Below are positions 1-9,289 of a stretch of DNA of 64,000 bases, piece by piece. The stretch comes from Aquamicrobium sp. GTDB lineage: Bacteria; Pseudomonadota; Alphaproteobacteria; Rhizobiales; Rhizobiaceae. Numbering within the stretch: position 1 is the first letter of the stretch; the number at the start of each line of letters is the position of its first letter. The notes beneath the pieces are model-generated. The model was not told where the DNA came from. It ran no database searches and saw only the letters and a program-made list of their open reading frames with translations. The stretch is taken from positions 791,501 through 855,500 of the forward strand of contig JAHHDT010000006.1 of assembly GCA_019739225.1 (NCBI GenBank). Direction: 5' to 3'. A program made the translations under genes and the position numbers.

Positions 1-2
1 AC

Positions 3-851
3 CAGCTCGCGGAAACGCTGATGGGCGACGCGGTTTTCGCCAATGTCATGATGCTCGGCTTCGCCTGGCAGAAGGGGCTCGTGCCCGTCGGCGCTGCTGC
101 GCTTGCACAGGCGATCGAACTGAACGGCGTCGCCGTCGAGGCCAACCATCGCGCGTTTCTGATCGGTCGGGTTGCCGCCGCCAACCCGGAACGGCTGGCC
201 GCTCTTTTACGCCCGGAAAAGCCGAAGCCCGAAACGCTTGACGAGATGATCGGCCGCCGCGCCGATTTCCTCACGCAGTATCAGGATGCCGCCTATGCGG
301 GACGATACCGGGAAGTTGTCGACAGGGTACGCGAAGCGGAGGCATCGCTCGGATCCGACCGACTGACCAAGGCCGTGGCGCGCTCGCTGTTCAAGCTGAT
401 GGCCTACAAGGACGAATACGAGGTGGCGCGCCTGCACACGCAGACTGGCTTTGCCGACGGCTTGAAGGAGCAGTTCGACGGCGACTTCCGCATTGTCCAT
501 CACCTCGCGCCGCCATTCCTTGCATCCGAAAAGGATGCGCGCGGGCGCCCGCTGAAGCGGGAGTTCGGCCCCTGGATCAGGCTGCCTTTCGCCGCGCTGG
601 CGCGGATGAAGCGGCTGCGGGGCACGCCCTTCGACCTGTTCGGCTACACTGCCGAGCGCCGCATGGAACGCCAACTGATCGGCTGGTACGAGCAGGCGGT
701 GGAGCGTTGCCTGTCACGCCTTTCGCCGGAGACCCACGAGGCACTGTGTTCGGCGATGGAGCGGCCGATGCAAATCCGTGGCTACGGCCCGGTCAAGGAA
801 GAGGCCGCTCACCGCATCCGCGCAGAGGTCGATACGGCCCTGGCTGGATAG
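3..851 (+). CDS. Indolepyruvate ferredoxin oxidoreductase, C-terminal part (partial gene)
   Basis: The frame is open from the left edge, so only about the last 282 residues are present; the ATG at 21 is internal. The family oxidatively decarboxylates aryl pyruvates (indolepyruvate and related 2-oxo acids) to acyl-CoA and reduces ferredoxin, in the cytoplasm. The visible part starts in the pyruvate/ketoisovalerate oxidoreductase gamma-type domain; the stretch around GDAVFANVMMLGFAWQKGLV, followed by AIELNGVAVEANHRAF, is typical of the large fused rhizobial enzymes of over 1,100 residues. The remainder is the conserved C-terminal tail of those fused proteins. The TPP and iron-sulfur regions would lie upstream, outside the window. 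The family is fairly certain; the exact substrate is not. Confidence 0.85.
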   Translation, partial: QLAETLMGDAVFANVMMLGFAWQKGLVPVGAAALAQAIELNGVAVEANHRAFLIGRVAAANPERLAALLRPEKPKPETLDEMIGRRADFLTQYQDAAYAGRYREVVDRVREAEASLGSDRLTKAVARSLFKLMAYKDEYEVARLHTQTGFADGLKEQFDGDFRIVHHLAPPFLASEKDARGRPLKREFGPWIRLPFAALARMKRLRGTPFDLFGYTAERRMERQLIGWYEQAVERCLSRLSPETHEALCSAMERPMQIRGYGPVKEEAAHRIRAEVDTALAG

Positions 852-894
852 GTCGCCAGTCTCGACGATTATTCGGAAAGAAATTGAACCCGGC

Positions 895-921
895 TGTCGG
901 TCGGTAGCATAGTCGCGCGTC
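895..921 (+). promoter_or_regulatory. Candidate ECF42 autoregulated promoter
   Basis: TGTCGG at 895-900 and CGTC at 918-921 are separated by 17 bases and lie 27 bases before the ATG at 949. This resembles the TGTCGA-type -35 and CGTC-type -10 elements described for ECF42 sigma factors, which usually transcribe their own DGPF-sigma operon. It is a single short match and therefore tentative. Confidence 0.35.
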
Positions 922-948
922 CTTTGAACCGAACGATGAGGAAGCGTC

Positions 949-1317
949 ATGCTTTATGCCCTTCTCTGCTACAACAACGAGGCAGCCGTCTGCGGCCTTT
1001 CCAAGGAAGACGACGAGGCCATGATGAGCCGCGTCCGCGCAGCCGAGGAGAAGATCGTCGCCAAGAGCAAATTCGGTCCGCGGTTGAGGCTGATGCCGAC
1101 CACCGCCGCAACCTTCGTCAAGGCGGGTCAGGACCCGTTGGTCGTCGACGGCCCCTTTGCTGAGACCAAGGAGCAGTTGCTGGGGTTCTGGATCGTCGAA
1201 TGCGCCTCGCTCGACGACGCCATCGAGGCAGGGAAGCATCTGGCGCGCGAACGCGAATTCGGCGGTGTCGAGGTGCGACCCATCTCGGCATATATACCCC
1301 CTGCGGAGGCAATGTGA
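949..1317 (+). CDS. YCII-related DGPF-domain protein
   Basis: A 122-residue cytoplasmic protein of the YCII/DGPF family. The namesake motif DGPF is at residues 67-70, after the N-terminal strand MLYALLCYNN and before the GFWIVECASLDDAI segment usual in this family. Its biochemical role is not known; ferredoxin-like YCII folds can have small-molecule enzyme activity. The start has a GAGGA ribosome site 6 bases upstream. The stop overlaps the GTG of the following sigma-factor gene, so the two are translationally coupled. DGPF genes typically sit with ECF42 sigma genes and are thought to be their targets. Family call firm; function open. Confidence 0.88.
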   Translation: MLYALLCYNNEAAVCGLSKEDDEAMMSRVRAAEEKIVAKSKFGPRLRLMPTTAATFVKAGQDPLVVDGPFAETKEQLLGFWIVECASLDDAIEAGKHLAREREFGGVEVRPISAYIPPAEAM

Positions 1318-2573
1318 ACGACCTTTCCTGGATAGATCAGGCCCTTTCTGCGGCGCGGCCACAGGTCGTGGGCGCGCTTATGCGCTATTTCCGCGACCTC
1401 GATACGGCCGAGGAAGCCTTTCAGGAGGCCTGCCTGCGTGCGCTGAAGAACTGGCCGCAGAAGGGTCCTCCGCGCGACCCCGCAGCCTGGCTGATCTTCG
1501 TCGGACGCAATGCCGGTGTGGACGACATCAGAAAGCGCAGCCGGCAGCAGGCGCTGCCTGACGAAGAGACGCTGTCCGATCTTGACGATACCGAGCCGTC
1601 GATGGCGGAACGCCTCGACAATGCCGACTATCGCGACGACGTGCTGCGGCTCCTGTTCATCTGCTGCCATCCGGACCTTCCGGCCACGCAGCAGATTGCC
1701 ATGGCGCTGCGGATCGTATCCGGCCTCACCGTGCCGGAGATCGCAAGGGCCTTCCTCGTTTCCGAAGCCGCGATGGAGCAGCGCATCACCCGCGCCAAGC
1801 GCAAGGTGGCTGTCGCCGGGGTCGAATTCGAGACGCCTTCCGCGGTCGACCGTGTCGAGCGCATCGCCACCGTCACGGCGATGGTCTATCTGCTTTTCAA
1901 CGAGGGCTATTCCGCAAGCGGCGGCGAGGCTCACATCCGCGAGCCGCTATGCGACGAGGCGATCAGGCTGGGCTATCTCCTCCTGAGGATGTATCCCGGC
2001 GAGCCGGAGCTGATGGGGCTGGTCGCGCTGATGCTTTTCCAGCATGCCCGCGTGCCCGCGCGGCTCGATGCCGAGGGCGAGATCGTGCTGCTGGACGAGC
2101 AAGACCGCAGCCTGTGGCGCGGCAAGCTGATGGCGGAAGCCGCAGCCCTGATCGAGAAGGCGGCACGCCATAGCCGGCCCGGCACCTACCAGCTTCAGGC
2201 GGCGATCGCCTATGAGCACGCCAAGGCAAAGCAGGCTGCCGACACCGACTGGCGCGCGATCGACCAATATTACCAGATGCTCGAGACCTTGCAGCCTTCA
2301 CCGGTCATCACGCTGAACCGCGCGGTTGCGGTCTCCAAGCATGCCGGAGCGGCCGAAGCGCTTCGACTGATCGAACCGCTTTCAGGCTCGCTCGACGGGT
2401 ATTTCCATTTCCACGGGGTGCGCGGCGCGCTGCTGCTCGAACTGGGGCGTGCGCGCGAAGCGCGGGCGGCATTCGAGAAGGCGATCTCATTCGCCAACAC
2501 CACCGCGGAGGCCAGCCATATCCGCCGGCACCTCGACCGATTGCAGAAAGGCGCGGAGGGAATGCCCGCCTGA
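1314..2573 (+). CDS. ECF42-type RNA polymerase sigma factor (DUF6596)
   Basis: A 419-residue extracytoplasmic-function sigma factor with a long C-terminal extension. Residues about 1-80 are the sigma-2 region (RYFRDLDTAEEAFQEACLRA), about 115-165 the sigma-4 region with its helix-turn-helix (LTVPEIARAFLVSEAAMEQR), and about 170-415 a DUF6596/TPR-like helical domain (AVAVSKHAGAAEALRLIEPL) typical of the ECF42 group. There is no anti-sigma gene; in this group the C-terminal domain is thought to control activity. The GTG start at 1314 overlaps the upstream stop in the ATGTGA junction and is preferred over an earlier in-frame start inside the DGPF gene. It probably transcribes the DGPF-sigma operon itself. 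Confidence 0.9.
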   Translation: MNDLSWIDQALSAARPQVVGALMRYFRDLDTAEEAFQEACLRALKNWPQKGPPRDPAAWLIFVGRNAGVDDIRKRSRQQALPDEETLSDLDDTEPSMAERLDNADYRDDVLRLLFICCHPDLPATQQIAMALRIVSGLTVPEIARAFLVSEAAMEQRITRAKRKVAVAGVEFETPSAVDRVERIATVTAMVYLLFNEGYSASGGEAHIREPLCDEAIRLGYLLLRMYPGEPELMGLVALMLFQHARVPARLDAEGEIVLLDEQDRSLWRGKLMAEAAALIEKAARHSRPGTYQLQAAIAYEHAKAKQAADTDWRAIDQYYQMLETLQPSPVITLNRAVAVSKHAGAAEALRLIEPLSGSLDGYFHFHGVRGALLLELGRAREARAAFEKAISFANTTAEASHIRRHLDRLQKGAEGMPA

Positions 2574-2987
2574 GTTGATCGTACCGTGTACGAAACGAGC
2601 CTTGCAAGGAAGGGGTGGAATGCCTCCGTCATGGCAAGCGCAGCCGCGTGTCTTAACGTTTGACGGCGCATTCCGGCTTCCATTAGCAGCTTATTAATCT
2701 TGTCCCGACATGAGTACGGGTGACGTATCCGCAAGGGGCAGGATGCATTGGGGGTTCCGGAAGGCACGCCGGAACCGGGTCACGGTACTTGGGGGCATCG
2801 TGTCTTTGACGTGTTCGATTCAGCACGCGCAAACGGCTGTTTGCGTGCGTAGCGACGAAGCGGCGATCACCGCGCGACGCCACACTTTCCCGTGCATGAA
2901 CAGCCTCTTTTCTGAAACGCTATCGGCCGACCGGGCAATCGCCCCGGCAGGCCTTGCCGTCCATCGGTTCATTGAACGGGGTTTAAA
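2574..2987. other. 414-base intergenic region upstream of the first MCP gene, with two hairpins
   Basis: No convincing gene. It holds two perfect dyads: 8-bp arms GGTTCCGG/CCGGAACC at 2753-2776 (8-base loop) and 7-bp arms CGCAAAC/GTTTGCG at 2828-2845 (4-base loop). Neither has a T-tract. They may be leader structures or operators for the MCP operon. The MCP start at 2988 is preceded by a GGGG ribosome site. Confidence 0.5.
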
Positions 2988-4952
2988 ATGAACGCTTTCC
3001 GCATCTCGACCAGGCTTTATGCGCTGGTCGGTCTCACTCTTGTTATCATGGTCTCGGCCATGGGCTTCGCGCTGCTCCAGGAACACGAGAAGCTGGTGGA
3101 CGAGCGCAAGGCCATGCTGGCCGCCATGAACGAAAACGCCGTTCACATCTTCCAGGCCTATCAGGAGAAGGAAGCATCGGGCGCGCTGACCCGTGAGGAA
3201 GCGCAAAGCCTGGCGATGGAAGCCATCCGGCCGATGCGCTACCAGGCGGACGGCTATTTCTTCATCACCGACATGAACGAGAACATGCTGATGCACCCGG
3301 TGCGTCCCGACATGGATGGCACCAACCAGTCGGGCATGGAAGACCCGACGGGCAAGCGCATCTTCGTCGAGTTTGGCAATACGGTGGAGGCGGAAGGCAA
3401 GGGCTTCGTCGACTATCTGTGGCCCAAGCCCGGCCTTGAAGAACCCGTGCTGAAGCTCTCTCACGTGCAGGGCTTCGCCCCGTGGGGTTGGATCGTCGGC
3501 ACCGGCGTTTACGCCGACGACCTCGACGCAATGTTCTATGACAATGCGATGATTCTCGGCTCGGTCATGCTGATCGGCATTCTGCTGACGCTGGTCGCTG
3601 CCTATGCGGTGGTGCGCAGTGTCGTCCATCCGGTCAATGCGCTGACGTCGGTCATGGGCAGGCTGGCGTCGGGCGACAATTCCGTCGAGATTCCGGCCAT
3701 CAACCGGAAGGACGAGATCGGGGACATGGCCAAGGCCGTGCTCGTCTTCAAGGAAGCAGCGATCGAGAAGATCCGGCTCGAGGGCGAGACGGAGAGCGCG
3801 CGTGGTGCGGCCGACGCCGAGCGGTCTCGCAACGAAAGCGAGAAGGCCCGCAAGGCGGAGGAAGATCACGTCGCGATCGGCGCCCTTGCGGCCGGCCTAT
3901 CGGCGCTCGCCAATGGCGACCTGACCCACCGCATCACCGCCACCTTCTCCCCGGAAGCGCAGCGGTTGAAGGACGATTTCAACACCACGGCGCAGCAGCT
4001 CCAGGATACGATGGTGACGATCACCAGCGCCATCGAAGGCATGCGCTCCGGCACGGGTGAGATCAGCCAGGCAGCGGACGACCTGTCGCGGCGCACCGAG
4101 CAGCAGGCTGCGAGCCTGGAGGAGACCGCGGCGGCGCTGGACGAGATCACCGCAACGGTCAAGAAGACCGCCGAAGGCGCTCATCAGGCCTCGCAGGTGA
4201 CCGATCAGGCGCGTGTCGGTGCCGAGAAATCCGGCGCGGTTGTGCGTGAGGCGGTCGAGGCGATGGCGCAGATCGAGAAGTCTTCGCAACAGATCGGCCA
4301 GATCATCGGCGTGATCGACGAGATCGCTTTCCAGACCAACCTGCTGGCGCTCAATGCGGGGGTGGAAGCGGCGCGTGCGGGCGACGCAGGCAAGGGCTTC
4401 GCCGTCGTCGCTTCGGAAGTGCGTGCGCTGGCCCAGCGCTCGGCCGAAGCCGCCAAGGAGATCAAGGACCTCATCTCGACCTCGACTCAGCAGGTGGACC
4501 AGGGTGTCGATCTTGTCGGCCAGACAGGCTCGGCCTTGGACAAGATCGTCGCGCAGGTTGGGGAGATCACGGGCCTGGTGACGGAGATCGCGGCCTCGGC
4601 GCGCGAGCAGTCGACCGGGCTGGGCGAAGTGAACACGGCCGTCAACCAGATGGATCAGGTCACTCAGCAGAATGCGGCGATGGTCGAACAGTCGACGGCT
4701 GCCAGCCATCATCTGGCGCAGGAAGCCGACGAACTGGCGCGGCTCATGGCCAAATTCCGCCTCGGCAACCAGGCCGGAGCAAAGGCTGCGTCGCGTAAGG
4801 TCGCCGTGGCGGCGAACAGCTCGGCCCCCGTTGCCGCAGCGCCGAAGCCGCAGGCAGCACGTCCCACGCTCAAGACAGTCTCGGCCGGTGGCGGCCAGGC
4901 GGCAGCCCTGCTGGCAGTGCAGCCGCAGGACGACGGCTGGGAGGAGTTCTGA
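2988..4952 (+). CDS. Methyl-accepting chemotaxis protein with Cache sensor
   Basis: A 654-residue membrane chemoreceptor, first gene of the rightward che operon. Order: TM1 at about 9-30, a periplasmic single Cache domain at about 35-180 ([20 protein letters not shown]), TM2 at about 186-208, HAMP at about 208-262, a second HAMP-like stretch around [10 protein letters not shown] at about 310, then the long signalling coiled coil with the conserved hairpin tip [20 protein letters not shown]. After a linker rich in Ala, Pro and Lys the protein ends in GWEEF, a CheR/CheB tether pentapeptide like NWETF of enteric receptors. Cache domains of this type often bind small organic acids; the ligand cannot be told from sequence. 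Firm family call. Confidence 0.96.
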   Translation: MNAFRISTRLYALVGLTLVIMVSAMGFALLQEHEKLVDERKAMLAAMNENAVHIFQAYQEKEASGALTREEAQSLAMEAIRPMRYQADGYFFITDMNENMLMHPVRPDMDGTNQSGMEDPTGKRIFVEFGNTVEAEGKGFVDYLWPKPGLEEPVLKLSHVQGFAPWGWIVGTGVYADDLDAMFYDNAMILGSVMLIGILLTLVAAYAVVRSVVHPVNALTSVMGRLASGDNSVEIPAINRKDEIGDMAKAVLVFKEAAIEKIRLEGETESARGAADAERSRNESEKARKAEEDHVAIGALAAGLSALANGDLTHRITATFSPEAQRLKDDFNTTAQQLQDTMVTITSAIEGMRSGTGEISQAADDLSRRTEQQAASLEETAAALDEITATVKKTAEGAHQASQVTDQARVGAEKSGAVVREAVEAMAQIEKSSQQIGQIIGVIDEIAFQTNLLALNAGVEAARAGDAGKGFAVVASEVRALAQRSAEAAKEIKDLISTSTQQVDQGVDLVGQTGSALDKIVAQVGEITGLVTEIAASAREQSTGLGEVNTAVNQMDQVTQQNAAMVEQSTAASHHLAQEADELARLMAKFRLGNQAGAKAASRKVAVAANSSAPVAAAPKPQAARPTLKTVSAGGGQAAALLAVQPQDDGWEEF

Positions 4953-4961
4953 GCAGATAGT

Positions 4962-4990
4962 GAGACCGCCGCGAAATCAGCGGCGGTCTC
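4962..4990 (+). terminator. Strong hairpin after the mcp gene
   Basis: Perfect 11-bp arms GAGACCGCCGC/GCGGCGGTCTC with a 7-base loop, starting 9 bases after the mcp stop. The T-tract is weak (GTCTGT), so it may cut transcription only partly before cheW or protect the mcp mRNA 3' end. Confidence 0.6.
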
Positions 4991-5110
4991 GTCTGTCGCC
5001 GAGCGACCGTGCGGTCCGAACTAACGTGAAATTAACGCGATCGGACACATTCTTGGCACGTGAAGTTTCTGCGCGCTGCTTCATGTATCAGCGGAGTCTC
5101 AGGTCAGTAA

Positions 5111-5581
5111 ATGAGCGAACAATTCAATAGAAGAGCGTCCGACCGTCGCCGCGAACTGATCGCATTTCGCGTCGGCGAGCAGGAGTTCTGTGTCGACATC
5201 ATGTCGGTGCGCGAAATCCGCGGCTGGACGCCGGCAACGCCGCTGCCGCATGCGCAGAAGTTCATGCGCGGCGTCATCAACCTGCGTGGAACGGTGCTGC
5301 CGATCATCGACCTTTCCGCCCGGCTCGGCTTCGGCTTCACGACGCCGGAAGCCCGTCATGTGATCATCGTCGTGCGCGTAGGCGAGCAGGAGGCCGGACT
5401 GCTGGTCGATGCTGTCTGCGACATTCTCGGGGTAACCGAGGACATGCTTCAGCCCACGCCGAATGTAGCCAGCGAGACGGTCCGCTCGTTCATTCGCGGC
5501 ATACTCGCTGTTGAGGGCCGCATGATTGGCGAGATCGGCCTGGAGCGCATTCTGCCCGAAAAGGAAGCCGAGGCAGCATGA
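5111..5581 (+). CDS. cheW: Chemotaxis coupling protein CheW (copy in + arm)
   Basis: A 156-residue CheW that couples receptors to the CheA kinase at the cytoplasmic face of receptor arrays. It is a single CheW domain, with [20 protein letters not shown] near the start and the conserved [15 protein letters not shown] strand-loop at about residues 56-70. It follows the mcp gene, and its stop overlaps the cheR start by 4 bases (ATGA), so cheW-cheR-cheB are coupled. It is strikingly like the second CheW encoded at 9290-9769 on the other strand; the two look like paralogues from a duplication within this cluster. Confidence 0.96.
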   Translation: MSEQFNRRASDRRRELIAFRVGEQEFCVDIMSVREIRGWTPATPLPHAQKFMRGVINLRGTVLPIIDLSARLGFGFTTPEARHVIIVVRVGEQEAGLLVDAVCDILGVTEDMLQPTPNVASETVRSFIRGILAVEGRMIGEIGLERILPEKEAEAA

Positions 5582-6465
5582 CGACCGCCATCAGGCCTGC
5601 GACGGGTGCACGCCAGCAGGCGTTGGTCGAGGGCGAGTTCCTCTTCACCAACGATGATTTCCTCTCCATCGCGCGGATGCTGTACGACGACGCCGGCATT
5701 GCGCTGACCGAAAGCAAGGCCTCGCTGGTCTATTCCAGGCTCGCGAAGCGGTTGCGGGCGCTGGGACTGGAGAGCTTCCGCGATTACTGCAAATTCGTCG
5801 GCGGCTCCGAAGGGGTCGGCGAGCGCCAGAACATGCTGGCCGCGCTTACGACGAACGTCACGCGCTATTTCCGCGAGCCTCATCATTTCGAACATCTGAA
5901 GACCCGGGTTCTGCCCGAACTCGCCACGCGCGCGAGGGCACGGGGGCGGGTGCGCATCTGGTCGGCCGGCTGTTCGACGGGGCAGGAGCCCTATTCGATC
6001 GCTCTGACCCTTCTCGACATACTGCCCGACGCCGCGCAATACGACGTGCGCATCCTTGCAACGGACATCGATCCCAATGTGGTCGCGACGGGCCGGGCAG
6101 GCGTCTATTCCGACGAGGCAGTGCAGCCCGTGCCCACTGCCCTGCGTGACCGCTGGATGGTCCGGGTCAAGGATGGGGCGCGAGACGCCTGGGGTGCGGG
6201 CGAGGAGATGCGGCGGCTGGTTTCGTTCCGCGAGCTGAACCTGATGGGCAACTGGCCGATGAAGGGCCGGTTCGATGCCATCTTCTGCCGCAACGTGGTC
6301 ATATACTTCGACGAGGCGACGCAGGCGCGCATCTGGGCGCGCTTCGGGCCGCTGCTGAACCCGGGCGGGCGCCTGTATGTGGGGCATTCGGAGCGCGTCA
6401 CGGACATGGCCAGGTTCGAAACCGACGGGCTTACCACCTACCGCCTCCGAGACGGTGTTCGATGA
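5578..6465 (+). CDS. cheR: Chemotaxis receptor methyltransferase CheR
   Basis: A 295-residue S-adenosylmethionine-dependent glutamate methyltransferase that methylates chemoreceptors during adaptation. An N-terminal helical domain (about 20-95) is followed by the catalytic domain; the SAM-binding loop is [17 protein letters not shown] at about residues 127-143, ILATDIDPN follows, and [13 protein letters not shown] at about 237 is the conserved late motif. The beta-subdomain that docks receptor tail pentapeptides should lie between these motifs, and both receptors encoded in this cluster end in WEEF. The gene overlaps cheW and cheB by 4 bases each. Firm. Confidence 0.96.
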   Translation: MTTAIRPATGARQQALVEGEFLFTNDDFLSIARMLYDDAGIALTESKASLVYSRLAKRLRALGLESFRDYCKFVGGSEGVGERQNMLAALTTNVTRYFREPHHFEHLKTRVLPELATRARARGRVRIWSAGCSTGQEPYSIALTLLDILPDAAQYDVRILATDIDPNVVATGRAGVYSDEAVQPVPTALRDRWMVRVKDGARDAWGAGEEMRRLVSFRELNLMGNWPMKGRFDAIFCRNVVIYFDEATQARIWARFGPLLNPGGRLYVGHSERVTDMARFETDGLTTYRLRDGVR

Positions 6466-7499
6466 GCGTGGTCAAGGTTCTCGTCGTCGACGACAGCGCG
6501 ACGATGCGCAGCCTGATCTCGGCGGTTCTGCGCCGGGACCCCGAGATTTCCGTGATCGGGCAGGCCGGCGATCCGCTTGAAGCGCGCGAGGCCATCAAGC
6601 AGCTCAATCCTGACGTGATCACGCTCGACGTCGAGATGCCGAACATGAACGGGCTCGCGTTTCTGGAAAAGATCATGCGCCTGCGCCCGATGCCGGTGGT
6701 GATGGTCTCGACGCTGACGCAGGTCGGGGCCGATGTGAGCCTTGCAGCACTGGAGCTCGGTGCCATCGATTGCGTCGGCAAGCCGTCGGCCGGCGTGCCG
6801 GCAGAGCAGGCCTTTGCCGGACTGGCGGCGAAGGTCAAGGCGGCCGCGCGGGCGCGGGTAAGGCCGGATTCCGATCGTGCACCCAGCCATGCCGCCGGCG
6901 GCGATTTCAAGCCTGACGGGCGGGTCGTCGCGATCGGCTCGTCGACGGGCGGCGTTGAAGCGCTGCTGTCCGTGCTGTCGGCGTTCCCGGCCAACTGCCC
7001 GCCGACGGTCATCACCCAGCATATGCCCGGCACCTTCACCCGAAGCTTCGCCGAGCGTCTTAACCGCACCTGTGCCGCCCATGTTGAAGAAGCGACGGAG
7101 GGCGCGCAGCTTCGTGCCGGACAGATCTACCTTGCGCCAGGTGGAGACAACCATCTCCAGGTCGCCGGGTCGACGCAGCTCCGTTGCCGGCTGGTGCCGG
7201 ATGCGGCGGTCAACGGCCATCGTCCCTCGGTTGACGTGTTGTTCGATTCCGTCGCGCGCACGGTCGGCCGGAGCGCGGTCGGCGTGATCCTGACAGGTAT
7301 GGGGCGCGACGGTGCAAATGGCCTCCTGTCCATGCGCAATGCGGGCGCTGCGACGATCGGCCAGAACGAACAGACCTCGGTAGTCTACGGTATGCCGAGG
7401 GTCGCGTTCGAGGTTGGAGCGGTCGAGCGACAATTACCGCTGGAACGCATCGGTGCGGAAATCATCAACCGGTGCAACGCCACCAGGGAAACAGCTTGA
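6462..7499 (+). CDS. cheB: Chemotaxis methylesterase/glutamine deamidase CheB
   Basis: A 345-residue response-regulator methylesterase that removes receptor methyl groups when phosphorylated by CheA. The receiver domain occupies about 1-125, with acidic pocket D10/D11 and the phosphorylation site Asp56 ([10 protein letters not shown]). The methylesterase domain occupies about 155-340, with catalytic Ser in GSSTGG, His in [10 protein letters not shown] and Asp in [10 protein letters not shown]. The ATG overlaps the cheR stop (ATGA), so the ratio of the two adaptation enzymes is set by translational coupling. All catalytic residues are present. Confidence 0.97.
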   Translation: MSVVKVLVVDDSATMRSLISAVLRRDPEISVIGQAGDPLEAREAIKQLNPDVITLDVEMPNMNGLAFLEKIMRLRPMPVVMVSTLTQVGADVSLAALELGAIDCVGKPSAGVPAEQAFAGLAAKVKAAARARVRPDSDRAPSHAAGGDFKPDGRVVAIGSSTGGVEALLSVLSAFPANCPPTVITQHMPGTFTRSFAERLNRTCAAHVEEATEGAQLRAGQIYLAPGGDNHLQVAGSTQLRCRLVPDAAVNGHRPSVDVLFDSVARTVGRSAVGVILTGMGRDGANGLLSMRNAGAATIGQNEQTSVVYGMPRVAFEVGAVERQLPLERIGAEIINRCNATRETA

Positions 7500-7588
7500 T
7501 GTGCAGAGGGGGGCCATATGCACGCAATCACCGAAACACCACCTGATGGGTCGGGATCGACCGGACTTCGCCTGCGGAGTGCACGGCG

Positions 7589-8179
7589 ATGACACGCGGC
7601 ATGATCGAGCGAAGCCCGCCCGGCATACAGTCTTCCGTCACTGGTGGTCTGCGTGTCCACGTCGTGCAGGGCGAGCAGTTCGTCACCGATGATCCTGAAG
7701 CCGTGCTGACCACGCTGCTCGGTAGCTGCGTTGCCGCATGCATGCGCGACCCCGTCGCCGGCGTCGGCGGCATGAACCATTTTCTCTTGCCCGGCAATCG
7801 CTCTCAAGACACGGCTTCACAGGCGCAGCGCCATGGCGTTCACGCGATGGAGCTGCTCGTCAACGCGCTGCTTTCACGCGGCGCGCGGCGAGAGCGCCTC
7901 GAAGCCAAGCTCTTTGGCGGCGCGCGCCTGATCGATGGTCTTACGGATGTCGGCCGCCAGAACGCCGAGTTCGCCCAACGCTTCCTCACCGCCGAGGGCA
8001 TTCGTCATGCTGGCGGCAGCCTGCTTGGCGAACATGGACGCAAGGTTCAGTTCTGGCCGGTTTCCGGCCGTGCGCGTCAGTCGCTGATGGAACGCGAAAG
8101 CATTCAGGTCTTCGATGCCGAGCGCCGCATCCGTCCGGTGCCGCCGGTCGAAAGCGACGGTTCCGTCGAGCTGTTCTGA
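7589..8179 (+). CDS. cheD: Chemoreceptor glutamine deamidase CheD
   Basis: A 196-residue CheD, which deamidates specific receptor glutamines to glutamates. The conserved active-site segment [13 protein letters not shown] carries the catalytic Cys, followed by [10 protein letters not shown] with the catalytic His. It is the last gene of the rightward arm, 89 bases after cheB; that gap holds no other gene. An earlier in-frame start is not available, and the ATG at 7589 follows a purine-poor leader, so MIERSPPG a few codons later is a possible alternative start. The protein ends in SVELF, close to the VDLF end of the facing DxxxQ protein and the WEEF ends of the receptors. Confidence 0.95.
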   Translation: MTRGMIERSPPGIQSSVTGGLRVHVVQGEQFVTDDPEAVLTTLLGSCVAACMRDPVAGVGGMNHFLLPGNRSQDTASQAQRHGVHAMELLVNALLSRGARRERLEAKLFGGARLIDGLTDVGRQNAEFAQRFLTAEGIRHAGGSLLGEHGRKVQFWPVSGRARQSLMERESIQVFDAERRIRPVPPVESDGSVELF

Positions 8180-8219
8180 TTTTTGGCAGATGGCCGCGCG
8201 CTGGTTCATGTCGGACTTC

Positions 8220-8294
8220 GTGCGTCCTTCGAGGCTCGATACGCTACAGTCCTCATCCTGAGGTGCGAGCGTAGCGAGCCTTGAAGGACGCACG
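8220..8294. repeat. Interspersed inverted-repeat element (compact copy) between convergent che arms
   Basis: GTGCGTCCTTCGAGGCTCG at the left end is repeated in inverse at the right end (CGAGCCTTGAAGGACGCAC), around a CCTCA-TCC-TGAGG mini-hairpin. The same sequence family occurs as inverted pairs at 46821-47002 and 51854-51989. Here the left unit is shortened. It lies in the 162-base gap between two convergent stop codons and could act as a two-way transcription stop. Confidence 0.85.
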
Positions 8295-8341
8295 GCAATA
8301 TCTGCCAGCGATGACGAGGTAGAATCGTCCGACTGCTGTGT

Positions 8342-8728
8342 TCAAAACAGGTCGACGTCGCCGGCCGTATCTTCATCCTTGGCCTGGATGGAAAGCCCTG
8401 CCTGACCGATCGAGCGGGCAAGTTCCGTGAGCTTGAGCGTGCCGGTTGCGGCCGCCGTGTCTATCCGCCAATGCGGATGCGCGGCATCGCCGATGGCGCG
8501 CAGGAAGTCAGCAACACCGGCAATGCGCTGCGCGCTGAGGTCGGCATCCTGCATTGCCTGCACATAGGCGGCATCCGCCACGCCGACATCCCAGGTCGAG
8601 CGGGCTATGGTCGCCTGATTGCGGTCGATGCGACGCGCGATTTCCTCCAGTTCCATCTGGATGCGGGCGAGCACGTCGGCCATCGACTCGGCTTGATCCG
8701 TGGCGTCTTCGCGCTGTGCATGGCTCAT
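8342..8728 (-). CDS. cheT: CheT/CheZ-like small chemotaxis protein with DxxxQ motif
   Basis: A 128-residue helical protein, last gene of the leftward arm, 92 bases after cheY2. Residues 63-67 read DLSAQ inside QDADLSAQRIAGVADFL, which lines up with the QDLTGQVIKR helix of CheZ, where Asp and Gln form the CheY-phosphate phosphatase site. It ends in GDVDLF; CheZ also uses its C-terminal tail to hold CheY. A DxxxQ protein named CheT sits at the end of the Sinorhizobium meliloti che operon, as I recall, and has been tied to CheY dephosphorylation and CheR binding. Position, size and motif all fit. The assignment is by motif and context rather than overall similarity; function is inferred. Confidence 0.68.
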   Translation of the reverse strand: MSHAQREDATDQAESMADVLARIQMELEEIARRIDRNQATIARSTWDVGVADAAYVQAMQDADLSAQRIAGVADFLRAIGDAAHPHWRIDTAAATGTLKLTELARSIGQAGLSIQAKDEDTAGDVDLF

Positions 8729-8820
8729 GATACTCGACCCTACGCTTTACTCGACATGTCCGGCCCAAACGCGGCCGGCATTTGAATTCTCCGCCGGCCA
8801 CCGGCCCGCGGCGGGCATCG

Positions 8821-9210
8821 TCAGTGGAGCTTGCCCACGATCGCTTCCAGAGCCCTGCGGAGCTGGTCGGGGTTGAAAGGCTTAGTCAGGTAGTTGTTCA
8901 GCCCGAGCTTGCGTCCTTCGTCCAGCACCGCGCGATCGGGGCTGCCGGTGAGGATCATGAACGGCGTGCGCGACGTCGGCTTGTAGGTCCGGATCGCGTG
9001 CAGGAGCTGCAGCCCGTTCATCTTGGGCATGTTCATGTCGGATATGATGAGATGAGACGGCGTCGTCATCATCATCTTCATCGCCTGCTCGCCGTCGGCC
9101 GCCACCTGGATGTTGCGGAAGCCGAGTGTTTCGAGCGCATCCCTGACGAGAAGCCGACTGGTTGTCGTGTCGTCGACGACGAGGATTTTCAACTGAGCAA
9201 GAAGTGACAT
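8821..9210 (-). CDS. cheY: Response regulator CheY2
   Basis: A 129-residue single receiver domain. Acidic pocket D13/D14, phosphorylation site Asp58 (LIISDMNMPKMNG), conserved Thr in ILTGS and Lys in LTKPFNPDQL. It matches the rhizobial CheY2 class, the output regulator that binds the flagellar motor, in position (downstream of cheA-cheW and before the DxxxQ protein) and in its Asp58 site. AGGAAAA precedes the ATG by 6 bases. CheY2 rather than CheY1 identity is inferred from order and residue numbering. Confidence 0.93.
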   Translation of the reverse strand: MSLLAQLKILVVDDTTTSRLLVRDALETLGFRNIQVAADGEQAMKMMMTTPSHLIISDMNMPKMNGLQLLHAIRTYKPTSRTPFMILTGSPDRAVLDEGRKLGLNNYLTKPFNPDQLRRALEAIVGKLH

Positions 9211-9289
9211 GGCTCGTTTTCCTTATTGCCCGCTCGCGCGGGATTTCCCTGTCTGTCGCCGCGTTCCCGGTCCCCGCGCGGCTAGGTTG

